Source: Phorcus lineatus
Lineage: Eukaryota > Mollusca > Gastropoda > Trochida > Trochidae
DNA: 64,000 bases
Reading direction: 5' to 3'
Assembly: GCA_921293015.1 (NCBI GenBank)
Contig: OV121097.1
Coordinates: 15,313,924 to 15,377,923 of the forward strand
Shown piece after piece: positions 48,277 to 60,619 of the stretch. Within the stretch, counting starts at the first letter, position 1; each line of letters starts with the position of its first letter. Position numbers and translations under genes: made by a program. The notes under the pieces were generated by a model. The model made no database searches. It saw only the letters and a program-made list of their open reading frames with translations, and was not told the origin of the DNA.

Positions 48277-48575
48277 ACTATCAGATGTAGATTGAATACA
48301 ATAAATATATATATTTTTTATTTTCGGCCCTTTTTCCTCGGCCCTTATGGCTATTTACTTCGGCCCTTTTGACTATATAGGAGAGTATATTAAGTAATTA
48401 ACATTTTATCGTAATCATCATGAAAACAAATTAACAAAGGAATGAAACATACAACAATAAGTAATGGTATTGCATGTTGCCATAACAGTTAGCAATGCCA
48501 TGGCATTTAAATAAGGGAGTTAGATGTATTATTTTTGTCAAATATTTATCTTTACACTCAATATGTTACCAAATA
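48277..48575. repeat. Segmental duplication block, copy A left part
   Basis: About 300 bases (AACTATCAGATGTAGATTG... CGGCCCTTATGGC... CTCAATATGTTACCAAAT) nearly identical to 58646-58947. With the metalloprotease genes this marks the left part of a direct duplication. Confidence 0.8.
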
Positions 48576-49158
48576 AATAAGTATGTTTTTACTTTAGTCA
48601 ACGACCAAGTCGCCTAAATGGCCATTGGAGTTCTAGAATGAATCCGATTATTGCCGGCGAAGAATTTGTTTTGTTCTATTCGGTTCATTTGAAGATATAA
48701 AGTCACGATTCTGATCGGAACACGAACAATGAAACACGTCGATTGGTAACAATTAATGAGATAAATCATCCCTCCCAAAAACGTTTCCAAATAACAATAC
48801 TCATTGATGAAAGTGACATCATCTTGCGTTAAATATATATGATATCTTAAGGCAATTTATTAATCTTTTTTGTATATATAGATAACTGTCATCTCAAATA
48901 TCATATTTTATCTCATTACATTTTTTTTGCATTTTTTTCAGCATTAGGATGCTCAGTATATGGTTTTCAGCCATCGGAATTTCACTCGTTTTTTGTACAC
49001 AGTTATTGTTGGTAAATCACCTTCTTCAATATGGACACATACTTTTTCTTCGAAGTGCTCATGTACTGATATTTTGAAAGTATCATATTCAAATATTTGA
49101 CATAGAAAATGTTCCTTGTATTAAAAAAGAAACAAAGTAGTAAGTTAGTTGTGTCGTT

Positions 49159-49611
49159 TTAAAGGGGTACATAGTACATGGATGTTGTTATAGTCAAATA
49201 TGCAAAACTTCAGAAATGGTGTTATTTTATCATGATGTGGTGTTTTTTTTCCAAAATTTAGCATCTTAGTGCTTATTAGTTCAGTATAGTGACACAAAAC
49301 AGGTTAGAGTCTCGATTTGTAATCCAAAACCGTCAATGACTCAAACTTAATTTTGAAACCTATTTACAGCAGACACAAATGTAAATATGGATTGTTAGTA
49401 TTAATCAGGACTTTTAACTAATATACATGTAAAATGTATGCAGAATGTCGACGTCCTGACACTTGGCCGTTTTTCATTTGTCATTGAAAACATGAAAATA
49501 GCGCAATTTTGGAGATAAAGGTGCGAGTTAAGTTGGCGATTTGAACTTAAATGAGGACATCTGGTAATTTTGCTCCTATTTGAGGAACATAAAATATCCA
49601 TAAACATACTC
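49159..49611. mobile_element. MITE-like dispersed repeat, copy 2, split by a LINE
   Basis: Aligns with 36183-36629 from its left end TTAAAGGGGTACATAGTA to CATAAACATACTC. The matching right end (TGTGTCACTTT) is not here but at 60571-60581, after LINE sequence in copy B. Confidence 0.55.
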
Positions 49612-49652
49612 ACAAAACCGGCAACATTTACGACCCTTCAAACTATAGACCT

Positions 49653-49770
49653 GGGAGTGCTTTCACAAAGCAACCTTAACTAAGGTTAACCTTAACTCCC
49701 ATTCTTTAACATTGTACTAAAGCTACCTTAAGGACTTACGATCACCTTAGGGCTTTGTGAAAGCAGGCCC
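49653..49770. mobile_element. Short Harbinger-type MITE
   Basis: About 118 bases with terminal inverted repeats GTGCTTTCACAAAGC / GGCTTTGTGAAAGCAG, of the same style as the adjoining longer element. Confidence 0.55.
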
Positions 49771-49771
49771 A

Positions 49772-50986
49772 GGGCCTCCTTTCACAAAGCAACCTTATCT
49801 CTAAGGTTAACCTTATCTCTAAGTTTTCAACCTTAGGCCTTTACTAAGGTTGACGTCTTCTTTCACAAAACAACCTTAGCTAAGGTTAACCTTACGTAAG
49901 GTGAAAACACTAAGGTTGGCATGACCCAGTCTTAGCGCCACTAAGGTTGATAATTAGTACCAATCAAAATGGCGACTGTTTTGATGTTATGCGAAGAGAT
50001 CGAACGTAGTTTCAAGAGACAGAGGGTATTTCGAGACAGGACGATGCAGCTCGACGCTCTCGCCGACGCGGAGCTGTTTGCTCGATACCGGATGCCTCGA
50101 CAAGCTATAATGACACTCGTTCAACTTGTCAGGCCTCAGCTTGAGAGACCCACCCAGCGTTCGAACCCCCTCTCCCCGGAGACGCAGGTGCTTCTCACTT
50201 TAAGGTACTTGGGGAAAGGTGGTTTCTTGTCCGAGATCGGCGATCTCCATGGTGTGTCGGAGGCAAGTGTAAGTCGGGCCTTCCACAACACTGTGCGCGC
50301 AATTAACGAAAACCTTAATAACATCACATTCCCATGGACCAAAGAGGAACAAGAAAGAAATAAAGTTGGGTTTAATGCCATATCTGGTTTCCCACAAGTA
50401 CTTGGTTCAGTTGATGGAACACTGATCCCTATCAAACGACCTTCTCTCAACGAGGAAATGGCTTTCGTTTGTCGGAAGGGGTACCACGCCATAAATGTGC
50501 AGGGAGTTTGTGATTTTGAACTCAGGTGAGCCCATTTATCATGAACATAACCGAAAAATAACCATCAATCAGGAATGATTATCATTTGAATTCGGCTGTG
50601 TGACTAGAAAATATAAATCTGTTTTCAGCAGCGAATCGTTCACCTGTTTACATTAGCAACGTCCTTGACCTTATGAAATGTCAGTATAGTACTTTCCAGT
50701 CGAATAGAATCTAAAACAATTAAAATTAAATCGGTCATCTGTTTATATTCCGTGATACTTAAAAAATTGTGTTTTTATTTCTTTTATCAACTCAAAAAGT
50801 ATCGCCTTATCGTTAATAATACTTAACAGCTTATATAAAAAGTTAAATGGAGCACCCTTAAAATATGATAAGGTTATCGTAAGGTTGTTTCGAGAAACTG
50901 GCGTAATTTTTTGTTGAGGTTACCTTAAAAGCCAACCTTAGAGATAAGGTTAGCCTTAGTAAAGGTTGCTTTGTGAAAGGAGGCCC
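49772..50986 (+). mobile_element. Harbinger transposon, internally deleted
   Basis: Terminal inverted repeats GGGCCTCCTTTCACAAAGCA (49772-49791) and its complement (50967-50986), with CTAAGGTTAACC-type subterminal repeats. It carries only the first exon of a transposase, so it could move only with help. Confidence 0.8.
49969..50529 (+). pseudogene. HARBI1-like transposase, first exon only
   Basis: Reads from ATG at 49969 through a helix-turn-helix-like region (GDLHGVSEASVSRAFHNTV) to VLGSVDGTLIPI, which holds the first catalytic aspartate of the DDE nuclease, then NVQGVCDFELR. The sequence CTCAGGTGAGC after FEL is a good splice donor, and in the family the text goes on into the rest of the nuclease. 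No second exon is seen before the terminal repeat, so two of the three catalytic acids are missing. Confidence 0.75.
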
Positions 50987-51507
50987 AGTAGCATTAATGA
51001 GTTGTCTAGCTAAAGTATTTGAAAAATGTATCTTTAAATATGTAAATAATTTTCTAAGAGATAATAACCTCCTCTCAAATCTTCAATCAGGATTTACCTC
51101 TGGCGACTCAACAACTAATCAATTGACATATCTATATGATTTCATAGCAAAAACGCTGGACGACGGAAAAGAAGTAAGAGCGGTGTTTTGCGATGTTAGC
51201 AAAGCATTTGATAAAGTTTGGCACAAGGGAATACTGCAGAAATTAAGATCATATAGAATTGAAGGCAATTTATTGAATTGGTTTGAAAGTTACCTAAATA
51301 ATAGAACCCAGCGAGTTGTTATTAATGGACACGCATCAAATCCAAAACATGTATTAGCAGGTTTCCCTCAAGGTTCTGTTTTGGGACCCCTATTATTCAT
51401 TATTTACATTAATGATATTATAGATGATATTGACAGTAACATCCGACTTTTCGCAGATGACACTTCTCTGTATGTCATAATTGATGATCCTAATGTAGCC
51501 GCAAACT
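50987..51507 (+). pseudogene. LINE reverse transcriptase fragment
   Basis: Palm-domain motifs are in order: LQSGFTSGDSTTNQL, AVFCDVSKAFDKVWH, GFPQGSVLGPLLFIIYINDI and FADDTSLYV. It is open to DPNVAAN and stops at the deletion junction. Identical in order to the start of 59174-59260. Confidence 0.85.
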
Positions 51508-51911
51508 AATTGCATCATCAAGCAGGCCCCCAGCTATTCTCAACTGCATTTGATTCATCGGCACTCCAAGAGATTAGAGACAGAAATACAATTTGCATTA
51601 CGTACCTGTATCGGGTCATCGTCAACTTGCTAATACCCGAGTAGATCCAGTATCTAGCCAATCTTCCTCACAATCGGATCATATCTTTAACGCCCTACCT
51701 CGCTGTGTTTCTGATCTGTGACCCATCACCTGATGTTTATTCATCCAGAGAGCCTCGTAGATATAAGGACAAGTAACTTGTTGCTTAGCTGTATAGCGAA
51801 AAGTGTAAAGGCATTTAGTCATTTTAAAGGTAGGAGGCAAAGCGAGATACGAAAGATATGATATGAAAGTTTTAAGAAGTTCTACAGGACTACGTGAGTG
51901 AAAGTGATCAC
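51508..51911 (+). promoter_or_regulatory. 5' flank of metalloprotease copy A
   Basis: About 400 bases very like 60620-61016 in copy B, and in part like 63687-63810. No clear TATA box. GTAGATATAAGGACAAG near 51747 could serve. Conservation between copies suggests promoter and 5' UTR. Confidence 0.45.
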
Positions 51912-53684
51912 ATGATGCGGTGTTTTCTTTGTCTGCTGGGAGTCTTCCCGCTTATGTGGTCTGTGTTGTCTCTTTCTTTCATGACAGAGTCGCAGGATAA
52001 AGCAACAGATACTGTCAACGTCCAAGTGGTTCACTACGCCCACACGCGAGAGAAGCGATCCACACTGCAACATCCAGACTTTCTTCACTTGAGGTTCGAT
52101 TTCCGAGGCTCGGAGGTTCAGCTGAACCTGACACAGAAGAGGAGACCGGTGCCCAATATACCTGTGTATGCAAACGATGGGCGGAGCAAGGTGCTTCAAG
52201 ATGATCTTCCGGAGAATGAGAAGTTTGCTGTGTTCAGAGACAAAGTGAAAGGAGCTGTTCTTGTTGTTGAAATCATTCATGAGAATGCTTTCCATGTGTC
52301 CGGTAACTTCCATCATGAGAACAAACAATACAAAATATGGCCACAAGAACAGAGATTACACAAGCGAGCAAGTGACCTCGAGCCAAACCACAGCATACTT
52401 CTCATAGAGGAAACTTCTGATATGACTAACGATATCCTGTCCCTGGACTTAGAAAAGATGTCTGTAGAAACACTCAGGCAGACAGATGATGGAAGAGAAG
52501 AGAACGATTCTTCTTTCGAGAGTGCCAATATCCAGAGTAGCGCCCCAGAGGTGGCTCGGTATGTAATAGAGTTAGGCGTCTACTCAGACTTCGCAATCTA
52601 CAGCTTTTTCTTAAGGGAGGCTAATTCTAACACCAATCAAGCCTTGGCAAACCAAAGAACCTACTACTCATTTCTTGAGGATTCGATCCAGCTGCGATAC
52701 GACACCGTCAACGAACAAGATCCCTCCATCTCTATCACCGTGTGGATAAAGTTCCTCGAGATTGCTCAGACACCAGATGCAGCGCCATGGTTTGAAGTCG
52801 GCAGGAATGGCACAAGAGTCGAAATCTTCCCCTCAGGTAATTATATCGTAAACTATTTTCAAAATGGAAGCGCTGTAGACACCGCTGATCACTACATGTT
52901 TTTCACTGGATACGACATTGGAATTGGCGAGAATAGAAATATCATTGGAATTGCTGCGTCCATTGGTGGTCTGTGCACGTCTTTAGCTTTTTCTATAAAT
53001 GAATATTTCTTGAATGGTCGAACAGCTGTCGTTGCCGCCCATGAACTTGGCCACAATTTAAATTCATTTCATGATGGATTTCAAGGTGGCATAAACTGCA
53101 GTGCAAATGACCTATTTATAATGAGTCCTACAATTGGTTATCCAACCTTGACCAATCCATCCAGCCAGTGGTTTTTCTCCATTTGTTCAATAGAACAGAT
53201 GAAGTCTTTCCTTGCGCAACCAGCTGCAAGCTGTGCAAGAGAGACGACAATTAACCGAGGAATTTCGAATGGACAAAATGAGGGTCAGGTTTTTAATGCG
53301 GATACTCAGTGTGCTCGTGAAGTCGGAAGTGGATCTGTGTTCTGTAGACGAGCATACCCTAACAGGTTCTACGGAATATGTCAAGTTTTGTTCTGTACAG
53401 GGATGAATGGAAATCAGAGTAGGTGCCCTGGCTTTCGCGTCCCCTCAGAAAGAACATCGTGTGGAAATGCGGAGTGGTGTGAGAGAGGACAGTGTGTCCC
53501 TAACGCTGCAGCCCCTGTCCGTGTAGAGAACTGCCCCCAGGGAGACGAGGCTGGGGCAAACTGTAGACGGTCAGACTGCGAAACTTTGTCAGGAAATGAT
53601 TTGATTCGATGCTGTAGAACCTGCGCCCCGTTTGAACCCACGGTGACAATCGAGAGATATATCATAGTTGTGCCATTTTCATGA
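51912..53684 (+). CDS. Secreted reprolysin/ADAMTS-like zinc metalloprotease, copy A (single exon)
   Basis: A 590-residue open frame. I chose ATG 51912 because it starts a clear signal peptide (MMRCFLCLLGVFPLMWSVLS); an upstream GTG frame extension is not needed. A propeptide follows (about 23-210) with a REKR site at 46-49 and an HKR site further on. The catalytic domain (about 213-435) has the zinc motif HELGHNLNSFHD (His377, Glu378, His381, His387) and the Met-turn IMSP (Met404). It ends in a cysteine-rich tail (about 460-575) with CGNAEWCERGQCV, resembling the disintegrin-like and cysteine-rich parts of ADAMTS proteins. No thrombospondin repeat or membrane segment is seen. It should cleave extracellular proteins; substrates are unknown. 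The gene has no introns and is the intact member of a tandem pair. Confidence 0.85.
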   Translation: MMRCFLCLLGVFPLMWSVLSLSFMTESQDKATDTVNVQVVHYAHTREKRSTLQHPDFLHLRFDFRGSEVQLNLTQKRRPVPNIPVYANDGRSKVLQDDLPENEKFAVFRDKVKGAVLVVEIIHENAFHVSGNFHHENKQYKIWPQEQRLHKRASDLEPNHSILLIEETSDMTNDILSLDLEKMSVETLRQTDDGREENDSSFESANIQSSAPEVARYVIELGVYSDFAIYSFFLREANSNTNQALANQRTYYSFLEDSIQLRYDTVNEQDPSISITVWIKFLEIAQTPDAAPWFEVGRNGTRVEIFPSGNYIVNYFQNGSAVDTADHYMFFTGYDIGIGENRNIIGIAASIGGLCTSLAFSINEYFLNGRTAVVAAHELGHNLNSFHDGFQGGINCSANDLFIMSPTIGYPTLTNPSSQWFFSICSIEQMKSFLAQPAASCARETTINRGISNGQNEGQVFNADTQCAREVGSGSVFCRRAYPNRFYGICQVLFCTGMNGNQSRCPGFRVPSERTSCGNAEWCERGQCVPNAAAPVRVENCPQGDEAGANCRRSDCETLSGNDLIRCCRTCAPFEPTVTIERYIIVVPFS

Positions 53685-53821
53685 TACGTATGTATATGTG
53701 TATGTATATGTTAATGTTTGTATGTATGTATGTACCTTTATAATCTGAAATCGTATATAGTCGGACAATAGTAATATTAGATGAAATGGAGCATACACGT
53801 GTACATGTAGGTAGTTAAGTA

Positions 53822-53827
53822 AATAAA
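53822..53827 (+). terminator. Polyadenylation signal AATAAA, copy A
   Basis: First AATAAA after the stop, 138 bases downstream. Homology with copy B ends a few bases after the stop codon, so the two genes use unrelated 3' ends. Confidence 0.45.
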
Positions 53828-53988
53828 TCAGTATACCTGACAATGTTATTAAGTGTTTTAAGAGGCGTAACACCCATATAGCCACCCGGTCTATGAATCC
53901 ATGTCAATCCTCAGATCCATATCAACATCAGTTTGGGCGAGTTAAGCCCCTTGTCCAGAGTTTCGTTACAAGCGACCAGACCATCAGA

Positions 53989-53990
<2 letters not shown>

Positions 53991-54046
<56 letters not shown>
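53991..54046. repeat. AT dinucleotide microsatellite
   Basis: Twenty-eight AT units in a row. Confidence 0.95.
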
Positions 54047-54051
<5 letters not shown>

Positions 54052-57000
54052 TAAGTTAATTGTCTTCTACAAAAAAAGTTGTAACAGTTGTTGAGCCTTA
54101 TGATTTGTTAAAAATGTTGAAATAGCAATGTGCGCATGAGAAGGCAACTTTAACTATTATTGTTTCTTTTATCAGGGATGTGTTCACATGATGATTTCAC
54201 AACTTTCACGTCAGGGCGCTTTCCCTTCGAGTAACTATATGCGATTAGTCATTTCTTGACAAATTGATATGTATCAATAATACAGGGGAAGCTTTATAAA
54301 ATCATTAAACTATGTGTTTGCAGAATTCTTTTCTTGAATCGTTGTTTGGAATTGAACTACGAATCCTACATTATCTCATGAAAAATTATTTTAACAAACA
54401 AATTCCTCAAACATTCAAAGGATGTGCAAATGAATTTGACAATCAGATCTTATTGAATTTATTACGTACAACGTACAACGTACAACGCAACAAAATACAC
54501 GAGTGTGAAATAATTCAGTGTATCGTGGACAGATTCAAAATGAAATTACCAGCTGCATACTTTTTATTTATTATAAAATTGAAAATTATGATAACATTTT
54601 ACGAATGCATAGTAAAATTATAATAACTTGTGGTGGTTGAATCTGGCAATTTTTTTTCAATTATTTGCTGATTTCACTAAATGATTAATTTGTGCATGGC
54701 CGATGTTCGATATGGAATTTTTATTGTAAGCTTTCCATGTTTTAAAATCCATGACCAGTCTTTATTTTTTCTGACCAAACACAAAAATTATCAAATATTC
54801 TGAACCTTCATTCATTCTTTCGTCCATTTTTCATATTTCCTTTGTTGGAATTGGAAATAAGCTGATCAATCGCCCTTCACCTATTCACTAGGAATTAGGA
54901 TAAAAAAGATTAAAATAAGTCTATCAAAATGTATGATATTACAAACAATGTATTGACAACAGAACTACAGTGAAATAATGTTCCAAAAATTGGTGCAATT
55001 AAATTTTCTTTCTTTTTTGGTGTTGCAACAAAAATAGATGAATTATTATATAAAGTTTACAAATAATAAATAAAAATGCTCAAGCACAGTGTTTTGTTTG
55101 TGATGTTATTTACTTGCATATTAACAGCACACAAAATTCCCTTGTTTGCTTTAATTGCTATTTTTCTTCTAAATATGTACTTTAACTAAGCATTGCCTTA
55201 TACAATAAAATAAACTGCTATGGATGCTGAATATATTCATGCATTGATGTCTATAACCAAGATATTTAACTAATGACATTGCATATTCAATAAAAAAAAT
55301 GCAATTTTTGTTCAGTCATCTTAAGACATCTTCTATGTACAAAAAAGCGTTTTTGTTTCCAGACACTCCACCCCAAATATCATAAACTGTCATCATTCTG
55401 TCACAGCATTAAAATATTGCTCAAGTGAATACTATTTTGACAATCTAATAAAATATAGATTATAAATGCATGTGATAAGATTCATATTACAAAAATAGAA
55501 TAAACCATTTATTATATATCATTATGCGCCACTCGTGAAAATATAAATTTCTACTTCACTCGATGAGATATCCATGGTATCCGACGAGAAATGTCAAATA
55601 TCCTCTATATATTTTTGTATGTCAGTCTTAATGTTATGTTATTCGAAATTAAGGGGGGGGGGATACATTGGGATGATTGTCTTAATTTTGAAAGTCAAGT
55701 TTGGCACACAGAATAATTGGGCTTTACATTATTTCCAAGCTATGCAAAAAATTATATTCAATTTCCTGATTAGGGAGAATAATTTAAGCAATATTTGATA
55801 TTGAATCTGATTGAATAAATTAAATTTTATAAATCCATTCTGTTTAAATAATAATAAAATTTATTTGATTCACTTTATTTTGCTTTGTATTTATAGTTCA
55901 TTTACAAAAAATGTTGAAATAATTAAAGTATATATCATTTTGAAATTTAGAGTTGAAAGACTAAAATGTAAATGGTGTCATCTGGTGATTTTTCACCCTC
56001 TAGAAAATTCTAATATCAACAACAAATTATCTTTGTTCATATCATAGATATGATTTTGTAATTGACTCAAAATCCCCAGTACAACAAATTTAACTTCACC
56101 GATTGTTCAAATATTTTTTTCATACACTTGTACTGATGTAGATTGAGGCCGCCTTTCGAAGGTCACGGCAGCGAAATATAAACAAAACTCGGCGAATGAC
56201 CAGAGCTGCGTTCGAGAGACTTACAATGACAAATCAGCTGTTTCATTGAGGCTTAAAAACGAAATGATATTGATACAATCGACAGTAAACTGACGAAGAA
56301 ATTTTTTTTAGGAAAATTATAACAAGGAGTCACTCACCGGTGTTTTTAATTGGGTGCATTACCCGTGTACACAGTGTAAAGCAGTGGTTTGAGACTGCGA
56401 ATTTATCATACGAATTGTTTCCATAATTATAACGTATAAAAGTCATCAAAAGGCTTTTTCCTTTTTTCTTAATTTTCGTACAGCACTTATATTTAAAAAA
56501 CACCACCCTAAAACGTTCTGAGTTTTCAACAGCTACGAGAAAACGATCACCTAATTATGAAATGTGGTGTTGTTTACATTTGTTATGGCGGCTACGTCAC
56601 GTGTGTTTTCCACAGTTGACGTCACATCCGGTTGATTTCACGGAACAACACGATCGGGAAGGCATTTTTACTATCCTTTTTTCAATCGAAATTATTTACA
56701 TAATCAAGTTATCTAAACTTGTTAAAACCTGACGTAAAATCAATTCAAGAAGGATATATTATGAAAACATGCACATAAGTGTACAGTTTGGCTTGGTTAA
56801 ATAAGGTGATTTTACCCGGGAGCCCCACTTTAAGCTGATTCCAAATATTTTACACATAAAATTCTTTCGAATGTTCATAACAAATTCTGCAAAGAGGTTC
56901 TTTCCTTATGGTCATTGCTGTGATAATGATTCTAGAAGTCATGAAGATATATTGACCATGTCTATTTGGCACGACAATGACATTAGGATTGGGAATTACA

Positions 57001-58290
57001 CTATTTATATCTAGCAATGTCATAAAAGGGAATTACACTATTTATATCTAGCAATGTCATAAAAGGGAATTACATTTGTAATAGATATCATATATGAAAA
57101 GGGAAGAAAATATGAAAATAAAATTTTGTAAAATCAATATGACATTAAAACAGATTTCTTGACATGTATAAGTTTGAAAGAAATCTATGTCGTCTTTTTT
57201 GCAAAATAGTAAAGTTGGTTTTAAGTGCATTTTTTACACCATATCGACCCTTTCACATATCAACAATTAACAAGCAACAAGGTTGTTCAGAATTCCGTAA
57301 GATTTTATTGCATAACAATATTTAATCACAGACAACATACCTGAAATGGGAAGAATACTTTGACAAACATTACAGTAAATCTGAATGGAGAAATATCAAC
57401 CAAATGGCCAAAGGATGTTCACAAAATTATACATAATGTAATAAGTACAAATAAACTATTGTTTAAGGATGTCCGCTCCTCAAATTTAAACTATTAAACT
57501 TTTTTTCTAACTTGTTTTTTTCAAAGGGTTAGGGTATATGCATGAAATATCCGCCCCCAAAAATAGGGGTTAGTGTGGGTTTTTTCGAGATATTTTAAGA
57601 CAAAGATCCCTCTGTCAGTCAGAGTTTTAACATGGGAGTCTATGGGGATATGATGACCTTTTCGGAGAAATCTTAAATTTTAATTATTTCCTGTATTAAA
57701 CTTTTTTTAATATGAAAACATGTTACAGTTAACATAATCTTCGTCCAGAAAAAAGTAAAATATATATATGGTAGTGTGGGTTTTTAGCAGCTACGGCACA
57801 TAATGTATTCAAAAATTTTAATTAAATTATCAACATTCAAGCTATTTTGGGAATAAAAACATGCTTTCTCCCACTCATTATCTTAAACTATACCATAACG
57901 CATTCATACAAATCACATTCATCCAACAACATCTACTTTCTAAGAAAAACAGATAATAGAAATTGCTCAAATGATAGTTACAATTACAATTGCTGAGTCA
58001 GCAAAATTGTGAATAATATCAAAATGAAAATACTACGTTTCTTTATTTTGATTGATATTTAGTCCGAAATCATCAAAATTGAGAAATTACCGCTTTATTT
58101 TGTTTCATTATATAAGAACATTATGATTTAAGGTTATTTGAATTTTGTAACTGTGACTGAGGAGCGAACATCCCTAAGATAGGATACGTAATTTCCACAG
58201 CTTGTTCTTTATATAATGGATTTGATGAAACTACTGCTCACTACTATTTGCCTGTTAGTTTGCAAACGCAATATGGAGACAACTATCAGA
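54047..58290. other. Long AT-rich intergenic stretch
   Basis: No supported gene. A 103-codon frame at 54312-54623 has no recognisable domain. 55520-55612 is the partner of the short repeat at 41795. A 37-base unit (GGGAATTACACTATTTATAT...) is repeated twice at about 56998-57072. TACGTCACGTG and TGACGTCAC occur near 56592-56625. Confidence 0.5.
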
Positions 58291-58418
58291 ACAGAATATA
58301 TTGAGGGAAGTATTACCCGCAGTGATGAAAACATTCTGTTTGACTGACATTTGTCACATCCAAGTGCATGTTGGTTGCGCCTTACAGTTTTGTCACAATT
58401 TACACAATGGACAGCCAT
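58291..58418 (-). pseudogene. Zinc-finger fragment, possibly transposon-derived
   Basis: Minus-strand MAVHCVNCDKTVRRNQHALG and then CDKC matches the CxxC...VRRNQ..CDxC pattern I associate with transposase-linked zinc fingers. A shift after CDKCQS puts the following ECFHHCG in another frame, and a stop follows. Too little remains to name it. Confidence 0.3.
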
Positions 58419-58645
58419 AGTAAAGAAATGAAGATGTTTGTTAAGGAGAAATGTATATGTATATATACCATGACAGTATTAAATTGAGTTGATAAGTCAT
58501 GACATTGACTTCAGATAATTAACAAGGAAAACATACTTACTTAGTTATGAAAACATAAATCATATCACTTCCAAAACAACATAGCACAAGCAAAGGATTA
58601 ATTTTGGAATTGATTGGGATCACTTGGCTAATTAAACATATTACA

Positions 58646-58947
58646 ACTATCAGATGTAGATTGAATACAATGAATATATATATTTTTTATTTTCGGCCCT
58701 TTTTCCTCGGCCCTTATGGCTATTTACTTCAGCCCTTTTGACTATATAGGAGAGTATATTAAGTAATTAACATTTTATCGTAATCATCATGAAAACAAAT
58801 TAACAAAGGAATGAAACATACAACAATAAATAATGGTATTTCATGTTGCCATAGCAGTTAGCAATGCCATGACTTTTAAATAAGGGAGTTTAAGGGATGT
58901 ATTATTTTTGTCAAATATTTATCTTTACACTCAATATGTTACCAAAT
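58646..58947. repeat. Segmental duplication block, copy B left part
   Basis: Partner of 48277-48575 in the same orientation and order relative to the metalloprotease gene. Confidence 0.8.
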
Positions 58948-59173
58948 TCAATTTGATGAAACGTTTTCGTAATCAACAACGTCAAAATTTGTGCTGTCAA
59001 CAAGCAGTAATTCTCCTATGACATAGTCAATATATATGATATGCAAAAAATGCCCGTGTATGGGTCCGTGAAACTATCATGGTATCTAGATTGCCTGTAG
59101 TGGTGGATATGACTTTGGTGGGTTTGGCATACACACTTTATTAATAATTCAAAAGATCAATCAACCAACTTAA

Positions 59174-60557
59174 AGTAACATCCGACTTTTCGCAGATGAC
59201 ACTTCTCTGTATGTCATAATTGATGACCCTAATGTAGCCGCAAACTGTTTAAATAATTATCTGTCATTGATTGCAAACTGGGCCAAAAAGTGGAAAGTTT
59301 CTTTTAATCCTAAAAAACTAAGTCAATACAGTATAGCAGAAAAATAAATAGGAGCATTAAACCTCATCAAATAATGAACGGTGAAACGATTGAAGAAGTA
59401 GAAAGTCATAAGCATCTAGGCTTGACCCTTCAAAGTAACTGTTACTGGGATATCTATATAAACTCTATGATCAAGAAAGTTAGTCCCCTGATTAACTGTT
59501 TAAGAAGTCTGAAATATCGGCTATCGCGAAAAAGTCTAGAAATTATTTATAAATCCTTCATAATACCAATATTTGATTATTGTGGGCATATTTGTGATAA
59601 TTGTACTCAAGAGCAATGTAATTTACTAGAAAAGCTGAACTTGGATGCGTTAAGATCAATATGTGGAACAGTTCGCAGAACAAGCCATAAGGCACTTTAT
59701 GACGAACGAATAAGAAACCACTAGCAGAACGTAGATATATATCTAAATTGACTACTTTTTATAAAATGAAAAAGAATCTAGCACTTCAATATCTTAATGA
59801 ACTCCTACCAAAAACACCCAGTACGAATGACTACAATCTCAGAGAAAATTCATCCGTGCGAACAATAAAGTGTAGAACGGCGACTTATGCCAGGCCTTTT
59901 TTACCTAACACAATACAACTATGGAATTCATTAAATCCTCACATCCAAAATATCGATACATTATCCGGTTTCAAAAATAAGCTTTGTGGATCTAGAAATA
60001 CAAATGTTAACTTCGATCTTAATTATGGTTCAAGAATTTGTCAAATTATCCATTCCCGCCTCAGGCTCCGTGGTAGTGATTTTAATGCCGACAAGTTTGA
60101 TAGACATATCGCGGCGGCCCAGAGTGCTCATGCGGTCACCCAATTGAAAACGCTGTACACTATTTTTCCACATGCCACAAATACACAGAATTAAGACAGA
60201 ATTCATTCTTCTATTTGAAAGGATTTAGTATTAATACAGCACTCAGGGGATGTACATCGCTCTCAAACGACGATCTTAACAAATTATTGAAGTCTATTCA
60301 TCAATATATCATAAACTTTGATCGATTTGACTCCTTTTAAGCACTTGAATATGTAATGACTGCCACGCAAACAACATGTTATTCATGTAAAAGCACTATC
60401 TTTGAAGCTAAGTTGTGAATCGGACATGTGTCACTAATATAAGTTTTTATTTATTTATATGTAACTGTATCGGAGCGGCCTTGATTTAAGCTCTTCGGAG
60501 CTTGTTGGCCAATCCATTCATGTATATATATAAAAACATGAATAAATATGTTTAAAT
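59174..60557 (+). pseudogene. LINE, 3' part (copy B)
   Basis: Starts at SNIRLFADDTSL, matching 51436-51507, and continues through NNYLSLIANWAKKW and a connection region (HKHLGLTLQSNCYWD, IIPIFDYCGHICDNC). A C-terminal CSCGHPIENAVHYFSTC zinc motif lies near 60120, read in a shifted frame. The 3' UTR ends AATAAATATGTTTAAAT. Several frameshifts are present. It is followed by CATAAACATACTC (60558-60570), the duplicate of 49599-49611. Confidence 0.8.
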
Positions 60558-60619
60558 CATAAACATACTCTGTGTCACTTTCACTTATATCATTATCATA
60601 TGCAATCACTGGTCAAACT

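Larger units (their letters stand above)
49612..51507 (+). mobile_element. LINE (jockey/CR1-like), 5' part, interrupted by Harbinger sequence
   Basis: 49612-49652 codes HKTGNIYDPSNYRP, the finger motif just before VALMSC. The frame resumes at 50985 with PVALMSCLAKVFEKC. Harbinger-type elements sit exactly between. The LINE ends abruptly at 51507, in the middle of the region after FADDTSL; its 3' half survives only in copy B (59174-60557). Confidence 0.75.

Noticed and set aside
54312..54623. 103-codon + frame MCLQNSFLESLFGIEL...
   Set aside because: AT-rich DNA gives such frames by chance. It has no domain, promoter or polyA context that I can support.
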